From Diprion similis (lineage: Eukaryota; Arthropoda; Insecta; Hymenoptera; Diprionidae): a stretch of DNA of 64,000 nucleotides. Positions 28,741 through 39,108 of this stretch are shown in pieces. The stretch is from positions 17,059,501 to 17,123,500 of the forward strand of contig NC_060114.1 of the NCBI RefSeq assembly GCF_021155765.1, read 5' to 3'. The position numbers were made by a program, and so were the translations under genes. Numbering within the stretch: the stretch's first letter is position 1; every line of letters starts with the position of its first letter. Below the pieces are notes generated by a model. That model saw only the letters and a list, made by a program, of their open reading frames with translations, did not search any database and was not told the DNA's origin.

Positions 28741-29373
28741 AATTTAAAATTTTTATCAATATTTTTCATTACTCACTGAATTGCCGCCACTGCGACCCAG
28801 CGATAAGTTTTTATACATGTTTCTATTTTCATCTTCCGTTTCCTTGCAATATTTTCCATACTATTTTTATGCTGCAACGAAGGCTGGAGTGGTTTCTACA
28901 ACCGTTTTCAAATGCTCAGAAATTTATTTGCTCATTCTACATTTTTGTTTTAACTTTGTCCCTCTCCCCCCCCCCCCTCCCCGCCCCCGAGTTTTTTAAC
29001 TGCTGAAAATATAGGTAAATTTCTTTTGATAATTATCGTTCCTTAAATGTAGCAAGAAAGATATAAATATTTAAATAATTAAATAAATCAATAATAGAGT
29101 GAATCTGAACATTATTATTATTATTATTATTGTGATTATTATTATTATTATTGTGATTATTATTGTTGTTGTTATTATTATGTGCAAATACGGCGGGAAG
29201 ATGAACGGATTTTGTCGAAAAATTTGCAATTTCGCAATGTAGAAAAAAATATTGAAGAGAGAAGCAACGGTTTGCGGTATGGACTTGAGAAATGGATGAT
29301 TATAATTGGATAGAAAAAAAAAATCAATTTTATAAGATCGTTGGGTGCAGTGGCGTTTTTTACAGTATAGATA

Positions 29374-29764
29374 TTAGACTGTATCAAAAAAATTGACTAT
29401 TTTTTTTTTTTATGGTATACTGAAAATATTGTTAAACATCAGCAAAGGACCTCAAATAACTTTTGAAGGAGTAGATTTATCGTAAAATGACAAGAGACCT
29501 TTTTCGTAGAACGTTCAATTTCCTACAAAAACATGTTTATGAATTTTCTGTACGACGCGTCGTTATCTAGTTATAAAAATCGCAAGGAACAAGAAACATT
29601 TTTGCCATGTTATTCTTATGGAAAGTAGAAAATCGCGATGAGGCACCTCTAAATATCAATATTAAAATCTGAAATTTTTATGGTATTTCTTTTTCGTCAC
29701 CTTGAACAATATTTTCAGTATACCATTAAAAAAAAAAATAGTCAATTTTTTTGATACAGTCTGA
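29374..29764. mobile_element. TA-flanked MITE with ~57-bp inverted ends
   Basis: Left end TTAGACTGTATCAAAAAAAT and right end (reverse complement) TCAGACTGTATCAAAAAAAT. Pairing continues through TTGACTATTTTTTTTTTT and ATGGTATACTGAAAATATTG. The element is preceded by TA and followed by TA, as expected for Tc1/mariner-type insertion. The interior of about 280 bp has no transposase ORF. The near identity of the ends suggests a fairly recent element. Confidence 0.85.
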
Positions 29765-30843
29765 TAGATATATACTTACCCTATAGTATATATCGCGTAC
29801 GTATAATAATTTTACAACGGAATACACTATGCTCTATTATTATTATACACACTATATATTTTGCATATATGTATAATTTATTTAATAAGTATCTAGGTTT
29901 ACATTTATATAATATTGTTTAAGCGACAATGCTAAAATGTTTGATCTCTTTAATCGTACATAACAATATAATAAATATATATATATAAATATTTACATAT
30001 ACATTATATGTATAATTTAACGAATTCGCATAATATTTCAGTACGTCCTGCAGATATTATGTTAGTTTTTCTTCCTTTCTTTTCTTTTGATTCTCTAAAT
30101 TCTTCGTATATTGCGCAATATACTTCTGATTCGAATATCGTGAACACAATTTCAATGATTTCGATACTACCGAGATTATTGTTGTTGTTATTATTATTAT
30201 TATTATCATTATTATTATAGCATAACTCGTGTAGTCTTAAAGAAGAGAATGTGAATTAAAACGAATAATGAGGTTCAATGAAAATTGTTGAATTTAACTA
30301 AAAAATATGAAATTAAAAATTTCATTGCGGATTTTATAATATTGTCAAATTTATATATTTTTCGTTCTTCGAGATATGATGAGAAGATAAGGGGGAAAAA
30401 CGATATAGGTACATATATATATATAAAATGTCTGTCTTGACGCGCAGGTGAATATAAGGAATAAACTTGAATAAACGCTGCTTAAAACAGTTTCTTCGCC
30501 TTCGTGTCTGGCTTTCTTTTTTTTCGTTTTTCTTCTTCTTTTTTTTTTTTTTTTATCTTCTACAAAAAACTCGAGTGACCCGTATAACCTTATGCGGTTA
30601 CACCAAGCCATTTTTTTTTAGATTCGTCTTCGAACATGCATATATACGAATACGAAGTTTTAGGTGATTTTCTTTTTTTCTACTAAGACTTATAATCCGT
30701 TGTATACGTTATAATTCAAAATTAGGAGACGTTAATTTTCGGGAACTAGTACTTGCTTAGATTTAGGTAGTTTACACTCTTGACTTATTGCACATATATG
30801 TATTGGAATTGAAGTATAACGGTGGTAGTCGCTGATTTAAATC

Positions 30844-30911
30844 ATGCTAGAAACCAGCGGAAGACAGGACCCTTGGAAACCGGCCAAGAAATCGAAGCTG
30901 AAGGAAGAGTG
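30844..30911 (+). other. Possible orphan coding exon
   Basis: An ATG opens MLETSGRQDPWKPAKKSK..., rich in Lys and Glu, and runs 22 codons plus 2 bases to a GTAGGT donor-like site at 30912. Composition is more gene-like than its surroundings. No matching downstream exon was found and the protein is not recognised. It may be a first exon, a decayed exon or chance. Confidence 0.2.
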
Positions 30912-33900
30912 GTAGGTTATACATATACACTATACACTATACACACACCTCGTCATTAAAACGATCGTCATCTTGTGTTCTCTTAGTGATAGATGGCGCA
31001 GGCGCGAACATGAAACATTTAATTGGTTAGTTTCATTTTTAGACACCTGCTATGCCCCGACCACCCTGGGAATCCCCGACCCATTGAAAAACGTCCTTAT
31101 GACGTCAGAGCGTCGTTTTCAGCGCCATTTTATCACCACATAACCTAAGTTTTTGACTTTAATGGAGGCAAATCGTAATTCTTGAGCTTTAAAATTACTC
31201 ATGTCACAGAAATTAATGATATGTAATTAGTAATAGACCGGTTATACTATCCACACGCAAAAAACATGGTCAATGATTGGCTGTCAGCCTGGTTGCATTA
31301 ATTTGATTTTTTTCCACCAGATGACGCATTGCAAAGCGACAATCCCAATAGTGCAGGTCGCTCCAAAAATGGTACAGGATTCACCGATTTTAGTCGTCGA
31401 TAACGGCCGTTTGATGATTCACGGACTTTGGCTGTTTCCTACTTTCACGAGTTAAAAAACTTAATTAGCTCGGAAAAGTGAACGTCAAGGTTGAATCGCC
31501 CTACTATTTGAATAAAGAGTTAGGAGTAGAGAAAAAATTGCACAAAAAATCTCCACCGATGTTATTCGCGTCAATGATATAGCAACGTCATTGCCATGTA
31601 ATTTATAAAAGTGAATCTCCAGACTAAATATGTAAGATATTAACAATATCAGTAAATTTGCTGTCAGAGTTGATACTGGGCAGTATGAGCGATGTCATTC
31701 TGCCATTGAATCTTCGTTCGAGGCGATGGATAAATTATTGCCATTCAATGTAAAATCATCCAGCTGGATTATAGCGTTACCTCGGGCTTCTGACATTGAA
31801 TGCTTTTCTGGGTTGCGGTGTTATTTTTACCCACTTCCGCGAGTGACGTCAAACAGGCCAGGCGTGCAGGACAGTGTCATCTCAAATTATAACCGTTAAT
31901 CTGTTGGCTCGGTCTGTGCGAATAGATCAATTAAAAACATATGCTTCAGTAACTGGTTGAAGACCTCTTTGCATATATACCGTTTTGGGCCCAAGGTCGA
32001 GATTTTTTACAATCAGTCAAAAAAACCGAACTATTCTGGACTTTTTTTAAATAGTAACCTGCATCGATACGGGGATAAAGGAGAACAAGAGTATACAATT
32101 TATTTGAATAACACACGAATTAAGCATAAAGAGGTATTTTGCCAAATCCGAAATTAATGATCTACACGAAAACAAGTTTTTCACAGAAAATGAGAGGACA
32201 AATTTTGGCACAAAAAATGTGGTCATCAATCCTAACTTAACGGTTTTTTATAGTGACGATGTATTCGACGAAGTCATTTGCAATTGCCGCGACAGAACGA
32301 TCAAAGAGAATAGGAAGAACGATCTTATAAAGGGATTGGTAGATCAATCGGTTAATTAGTGGAAGTGGTCTTGTTTAATCGTATTTACTCTTCACGGTCT
32401 ACAGAGTCCTTTTCCCTTCCTCCTTCCTTCTCTCTGCAGTGCATCTCTGACAATTTATTTCGAGAGGTAGAAATTCAATGGCAAGTTAATTGGCCTTTTG
32501 CCAGAGACCCGAGTCTCGGGGTGGGAACTCCAAAGTGCATGCGGTAGCTGTCCTTCAGAATTACTCGATAGGTGCTTACAATGCCTGTAAGCACTTGGAC
32601 ATACACCGTAACCGCGGGGTGGATAACAATTCGAAATGAGAGCCGCGATTGGGTTCAATTCAATTCGAAACAATTGATTGATTGTTTGTTCGAATGAAAG
32701 ACGAACGATTTGAAATGCGTTCGTAAATCACTTATTGAGCTCATAACATACAAGTCTGCATCAGTAATTACTGTATGATAGAAACGATAATCGTCGGGTA
32801 ACAACAATTCTTCACTCAATTCAATTCGTTCGCTAGTTAAACTCAACGAATTCTTTCAGAGCTTCCAGTGCAACACATTAACCTATACATATATGTATAT
32901 ATGTACTTATACGGTATCATCGCCTCATTTTTATACAGGGTTGGACGAATGTTTTGGATCGGATACGATAGCAAACGCATTGTCCTATACTACTATTCAT
33001 CCAATGGAACTCCCTCGTCTCTTAACCACGGTCTGAAATTTCCTTCTTTGTCCCCATTCTATTTTGAAGTGGTCGTGTTCTTTCTTCTCTTTCTTCTTCT
33101 TCTTTTTCCTTTTTTGTAAACATACGTAGGTATATAGAGGGTCACCGATTCGAGACGTGATTTTTCTATCAAGCATCGCATAGCATGAAACGAATCAGTT
33201 TCGTATCTGAAAATAAATTTGAAAATAAATTTTTGTCGTTTTACGTCAACGATTTGCTACACCGACCAACCTTCAGATATCGATCATTTTTAGTTTTTTC
33301 TTCGCGCGTTATTATTTAGTCAAGGTATATGCGATTATCCACTTATCGCATTGATACAGCTGAATCCATATAGAGTGTTCACGTATCACTGATAAATCCG
33401 CTCGATGAGTCTTGTTAGACTTTTCTAAACAATTACATTACCCTAATCCGCATAAAGCTTCTACTTCTCGCTCTATCGATGACGAATTTTTTATTTTCCG
33501 GAAACATTCAGGGACTTAGTATCAAACCCTATTACTCATTCGAAACGTTTTTACGGCCTTAACGGTTCCTGGATTATTTCTTAATATAGGTACATACGTA
33601 AACCGAGTCATAATACGTGATACGGCATAATACCGATACTACCTGGAACAGGAATCGCTCAATACGCTAACAATGATTTTGTTTTTTTGTTCCATTTTTG
33701 AAATTTTTGTTTTAACGGTTTTGGACGTTGATGCAATTCATAATGTTCCCTTATGTCTGCAAATCAAGCTTTCATCATCTCCGAGTAACTTTTATCTGTT
33801 AATCGATCGCTGACTAAGTTTCAAATTGAAGACGCGCAAATCTGGAGTAAATTACGCGATTCTTTCCGGTGAGATTATTAATTTCGAATTAGATTGTTTC

Positions 33901-34568
33901 AAAACTACGCGCGATCCAGAATAATATTTATAACGCTTTGTTTGTTCGCCGGCGATGTTGTGATGGCGCTACTTCTCGTGTGTGTAAATTATTTAGCATG
34001 GAATTAACCACAGTCCTTGGCCAATCAGAATCGAGCACAGCTACATTTGAATTACGGCGTTCGATTGCAACGAACTTTTCTCGCATTTCGTAACGCTGTC
34101 ATTTTGTGGTTAAAATGATTACCGGAGATGGTTTTGTGCTGGAATGCATGATTTTTGCAAGTTGAATATCGTAGATAAAATTTTGCTACTAATCAGGTAA
34201 TTGTTTTACATCAAATCATCGCATTTTCTGTAACGGTTGACAGCTACAAACTGGTTTGTTTACGTTCAGCGAACGTCTACTGTGGCAGCTAACAGCTATC
34301 AAATAATTATTTTTATAGTAACGATAGTATCAATGAATTTTTTTCGTCGATTTTTAACAATGCACTAAGCTCAGAGCCACTTTGCAACGATAACAGATTA
34401 AGTACAGAACATAACCTACAATCGTATCGTAATTTATATTCCATTCATTAATTGTGTTTTGATTTTCATATTTTACTTTTTCCACTTTTGTCCTCGTTTA
34501 TATTGCATGTATCAAAGCCACTCTTGCCATCTCGCCATCACCATTCCTAATATTTATTCAAATTTAGA
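30912..34568. other. Intergenic region upstream of the KAR5-like gene
   Basis: It contains the second copy of the ~270-bp repeat (31081-31354) and several short frames with no splice logic or similarity. The last few hundred bases must include the promoter and 5' UTR of the KAR5-like gene; no TATA box or initiator can be assigned with confidence. Confidence 0.45.
31081..31354 (+). repeat. Dispersed ~270-bp repeat, copy 2
   Basis: Colinear with 2774-3044 in the same orientation, with scattered differences. A small plus-strand frame near its 3' end (31273-31455) overlaps the repeat and is not called as a gene. Confidence 0.75.
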
Positions 34569-36380
34569 ATGATCTGGGAAATGATGCTTGTATTTTATGT
34601 CGCTTCACGAAGCATCGCATTCGATGCTGGCCTGGCGCTGAAAGAGATTGGCGAAAAAGAATATCTCTTAATAAAAGGTGATTATCTAATTATTTTCTAA
34701 GGAATGCCTGGGTCAGAATTCTTTTTTGTTGACTCATGAATCTGAATAACTTGTGAATTTTGTTTACTGTTCAGCTAAATCAACTTTACCGCAACATGGA
34801 AAATGCTGGCACGATGCGCTTAAGGACATTAAAGCTAGCTGCGACAATTTAAATGACAGAGAACATTCTCTGCTTGCACTACGATTGACTAATTGTTTTC
34901 TCGAAGACTCTGGTCATGTCACTTATGACTGCTTTCTCAACGACGAAGAGGCTGATCGACGGTCAATAATAAGCAATGCTTTTTTCTACTCTAAAATATT
35001 TTCATGAGATAACTCTTTTCCTGTTAATATTTCCATAATTTTATTATTACATATTCATTGACGATACAAAATAACACCATTTTTTTTTCTGTACAGAAAA
35101 TGCATACACAATATGTCTGACCGAGCGTTTGGTGCTTACAACGCATTCTTTACCCAGACGACAAACATTTGCTACTTTTTGAATCAAGAGGTGTGGCAAT
35201 CTGAAACTGACCAAACCATAAAGCAGTGAGTATTGAGCGATCAGTTTTAGATGAGCTTTACTGTTAACGACCTTAATCAGTCGATTTGAAATTATCACAC
35301 AGGTTGTATCGCGCCTCGTCACGCATGAATCAACAACTGCTCGAAGCTTCAGCAATGCAAAGCGCCATGCTGGAGAGTCAAAGAGAAGGATTAATGCTGC
35401 AAAATGAACTTCTGCATCACGGACAACAATTAGGCACCGTTATAAAGTCATCGGCTGAAACTGTTAACAGTATGGTATCGGATTTCAGGTAAGTTTAGTT
35501 ATTTTACTTTTTTGTTCTATCTAAAATTGACTAAAATTAAGTATTTATTAGCATGAAATGTGTTTATTTTTTTCTGTGTTCTTAAGTCGTAAAAAATTCT
35601 TCCAGAGAAAATGCAAGTGAACAGAGAGAACTCTTGCACCAAATCTTCTCCCACGTTCATGTTTTTCAAAATTGGATTGTTGGCGAAGTTTCGTGGTTTC
35701 AGTCTATAATATTTTACACAGTTGGCTGTATTTTATGCGGGTTATTTACATCTTCTAAAAGAACTGCTGATGCCAGGATTACCGTGTTTGTTGCACTGAG
35801 CTTGAATGTTGTTGTGGAACGAATGTTAGTACAATATTACAACAAGGGGAATTCAGATGATGCCAAGGTAATAATCTCTTCGGATATGTGATCGTCGTGG
35901 TATAGACATGATGAGAACTATCAAAATTAATCACTTTTAAACACTTTGATATTTATAGGGTTTCATTATTTGTGTATCATGTTTAAAATTGATTAAGAAT
36001 TGTTCTGGACTTACAGATTGAACTCTCCCACATTACGTGGATATTTCGCAAGATTGTTTTAACATTTTGCATAGTCACTTTGATTTTTACTTCCTGTCTG
36101 TACAGAGACGAACAATTGGAAAATTCCAAAACTCTCAAACGAATCGAATATCAGTTGGAATCTTTGCATGAATTGAAAAAACCTGTTCGTGAGTATTTTC
36201 ACTTTTTGCCTTTTTTTTACGCTCAATCAATAAAATTGCAACAGTGAAAAATTGTTTAGACACATTGGCATTACAGGCTTTTCAAGAAGGCTGGCGATAC
36301 GACGGCAGCAAGAGTCACGAGAATCGGAAGAACTGAGGTTGGACAGTTCAAGGAGTAGCAGGCATCTAAAAGATGGCTGA
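34569..36380 (+). CDS. bmb: KAR5/GEX1/Brambleberry-type nuclear fusion protein
   Basis: Seven exons: 34569-34677, 34775-34961, 35097-35225, 35303-35488, 35606-35867, 36017-36188 and 36277-36380. Phases agree throughout, giving 382 aa. A signal peptide (residues 1 to about 18) is followed by a Cys-rich ectodomain (C47, C59, C77, C89, C101, C124) with the family signatures KCWHD, LALRLTNCFLEDSGHVTYDC and MSDRAFGAYNAFFTQTTNIC. A helical, probably coiled-coil stretch (about 145-225) leads to hydrophobic segments near 230-250, 260-280 and 300-320 and a basic tail. The family includes yeast Kar5, Arabidopsis GEX1 and zebrafish Brambleberry. They sit in the nuclear envelope/ER and promote nuclear membrane fusion after fertilisation or between karyomeres. 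The exon 2 donor (ACG|GTCAAT) is non-ideal but is the only site found that keeps the frame and the conserved Cys. It is convergent with the next gene. Confidence 0.9.
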
Positions 36381-37017
36381 ATTATCGGCACAAACGTATC
36401 AATGATTCATTCATGAATTTACAATTCAAATTTGTACATAATTTCAAAGCAACAGGGCTACCCTTCAAGTCGCGACATGTTTTATGTTGTAGACTAGCAA
36501 CTGGAGACAGGAGTATCTGATTTAATGTACCTTGTTTTTATTGTATGTTATATCACACGTACAGCCTTACAATTGTGCCTGATATGAAATTATACATTTA
36601 CATAAAAAGACTGAAAGGCCGGAATATAAGAATTTGTAGACAATTGGCAAGACTCGGTTTTGAAAATCGAAAACAATAAGAAAATAATTTATATTACATT
36701 ATATACATTTTGAATTGGTATTATATGGTTTTGAAACATTTGAATTCACCAAATCGTAAATCTTGGAAACTTATACGTACCGTAAATAGTATCGTAGGTA
36801 GGTAATTCAAAAGAGGTCAGTTTTCGCACGCTGTTTCAATTTCACCTTAAATTACTCTTCCATTCTCATCTTAAAGATAAGTTTTTTCTATAATTAAGTA
36901 AATAAATAAACGTATAAATAACTTAATAATTTAATGCAATAAATATTATTGAACTAATTCGGGAAACCAGATAGAAACTCAATTTCTAGATATGGTTTCT
37001 GGCTGGAGAAACTGAGG
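36381..37017. other. Convergent 3' intergenic region
   Basis: A 637-bp AT-rich spacer between two convergent stop codons. AATAAA-like sequences occur on the plus strand near 36898-36945, so both 3' UTRs probably lie here and may overlap. No coding potential was seen. Confidence 0.6.
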
Positions 37018-39108
37018 CTAATCACATTTACACGTTATTAATCTACACTCTGGTCGTTTTTTCGTCGATTTTCGCATTTTGATCATTTGTCTTCTGAGGT
37101 TGTTTGGAACTACATTTTCTAGAAACCTAAAATTTCGTGAAAAATCATTTTTAATTTGATGAGTCATGCTTACCACGTACATCGTGTAATTGATGTGAAA
37201 TATTTCGATTCAAACTCACCTTCGAGTTCTTTTGGAGAACTTATTGTTTATCACAAATTTGTTCAATTCGCAAGCGAACCTTTCCGAACAATCGCGACCT
37301 TCGATCGCATCCCAAGCAACCTTACTAAGCTGGAAATATTCATTTGAAGAATTCCTTGACGCGAAATTTTCAATTTTTGGTAAAAACAGAACAGATGCCA
37401 TGAAGATCAACGCCATTCCTATGAAGCCACTGATAGCCATGAACAGTGGATTCGCCACTTGTTTCTCCGACGATGCTGCAGTTAAGTCTGCATGTTGCGG
37501 TTTAACATTGTGATGCTGAAAATTACTTTTTTATTTATAATACTGTAAATCACCATATATAGATTCAAAGCACGTTAAGCACATAGATCCCAAACAGCAC
37601 AAAACCTGAAGTTGTCAAAAAGACGTGTAAAGGATGTCTTATGCACCATTTTCTGACGTCTATGGGGCATCAAGGACATTTTTTAGACATGAAGATGTCT
37701 ATTGGAATGTAAACGGAGAATAAAACATTATTTTGACGTCTTTTCGCGACTTTAAGTTTTGCGCTGTGTGGGATGAAACTAGTCAATTTTATAACTTACA
37801 ATTGCATTGTAGCCCTGATTGATTTGTAGCTCATTCATGAAACTTTTCAGCGGATAAAAATAGTAGTAATATCCAGGTGGGCCGGAATTTAGCCTAAGTT
37901 GATTGCCAATAATTTGAGGCACCTGCCCAGGAGGCAATGAATTTTGTACCAACGATAAACTCAGTGGAGAACCCTGCTGTAACGCCTTATTGTAGAGTAT
38001 TGCGAGATCTTTGCGTGTCAAGCCAAGCGGAGCCGGTTCTTTGACGATTTGAACGGGCTTCAAAATTGTTTGAGGAGCCGGAACCTGAGTGAGATAGAAA
38101 AATAACCAGGTAGAAAATTATTCGTGATCGTAAAATAAAACAAAAAAATGTTTTTTGTACACGTTTAAGAGGATGCTATAGTCAGTATTTACCGCCAGAG
38201 TAAAATGTCGCTGTTTTTTACTATTATAGAAACTTACAAAACACAGATGTAGAAATGCTGTGGTCAGTACAGTTCTACCTACAATGCCAAACAAAAATAT
38301 CGAAAAACTTTGTTAGTTTATGCGAGCATAAGCCCACGACATGTATTCCTACGACAAGTGGTAATTCAATTACAGGAATACATTTTTGGCATCGTTGTTG
38401 TGCAAAATAAAACTTCTTTTAATTTTCTTATTTAGTACTGCACGTAGAATTGCGCTGTAAAACAAAAACAGTGACAATTTACTCTGTCGGTAAAGACTGA
38501 CTATAGCATCCTCTTAAGGTTCTTTGTACGTTGAAGAAGCTACAAAAAAAGTTCATCACAAGATCGGAAGTCTTTAATTAAAAAATCGGCAACATTTACT
38601 GGGAGTTTAATTTTTCCCGTGAAAACAGTAATAATTCTATCGTCCAGTATGTTTATTTCAGCGTTTTGTCTTGCCGCAAACTTCAAACTAATTTAAACTA
38701 TACTACAGATTATCAAACCTGGTAATAGGGTGAAATAGATTCGGCAAATGGTTGATCATCGTTCATCGTGACTGAGAGATCGGGTAGAACTTTTTTTTTC
38801 TGATTATTAGCATATCGATGGTAGTCATAAACCGCCGGCTTCTGCGTCTGCAGAATCTCCTTTGGTAATTGCTGATTGTTAGAGTTCGGCTGCAGCCCAT
38901 TGTTATTAAAGTAATTGAAATCGCTTCCAGGACCAGTTGTTCTATCCACGCTTACAGGCGATGGTCTATTGTGCTCCTGGAGCTGATTCATCACATTGAA
39001 AAGATATTCCGCACTGGATTCGGTGCTCGAAAATTGCGCACGAACCGTAATTCCCTTTTGTAATATCGAGCCCAGCATTATGAAAATTATCCCCGAAATG
39101 CGGATCAT
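37018..39108 (-). CDS. Unrecognised secreted/single-pass membrane protein
   Basis: Four exons on the minus strand: 39108-38719, 38084-37800, 37515-37220 and 37126-37018, in phase, 359 aa. The ATG at 39108 precedes a signal-peptide-like stretch (ISGIIFIMLGSILQKG). Residues 30-225 are Gln/Asn/Pro-rich and probably disordered, with an aromatic cluster GPPGYYYYFYPLKSF. A clear transmembrane helix follows (about 249-271, NPLFMAISGFIGMALIF). The tail contains GRDCSERFACELNKF (C301, C307) and then a Lys/Arg-rich end with two more Cys pairs. The layout suggests an extracellular low-complexity domain and a short cytoplasmic tail, or the reverse. I do not recognise a named family. The last exon is short and rests only on a phase-compatible TTTTAG acceptor. 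Intron 1 contains a TTAA-flanked MITE. Confidence 0.72.
38165..38517. mobile_element. TTAA-flanked MITE, family A, copy 2
   Basis: TTAA-GAGGATGCTATAGTCAGT at the left is matched by ACTGACTATAGCATCCTC-TTAA at the right. The inverted ends run on through TTTACCG. Ends match the element at 11880-12380; the interior is shorter and lacks its tandem units. It sits wholly inside intron 1 of the minus-strand membrane-protein gene. Confidence 0.88.

Larger units (their letters stand above)
19581..30843. other. AT-rich, gene-poor region (possible long DYRK 3' UTR in part)
   Basis: Eleven kilobases without a recognisable coding exon on either strand. Contents are (TA)n, (TAA)n, (CAA)n, (CATA)n, (GAAA)n and homopolymer tracts, two adjacent fold-back elements (24752-25176, 25215-25483) and one TA-flanked element (29374-29764). 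Several AATAAA-type signals occur. The near end is downstream of the kinase stop and may be 3' UTR; how far that extends cannot be told from sequence. Confidence 0.5.

Noticed and set aside
32455-32846. Minus-strand frames between the repeat and the KAR5-like gene
   Set aside because: No ATG in good context, no splice logic, no similarity.
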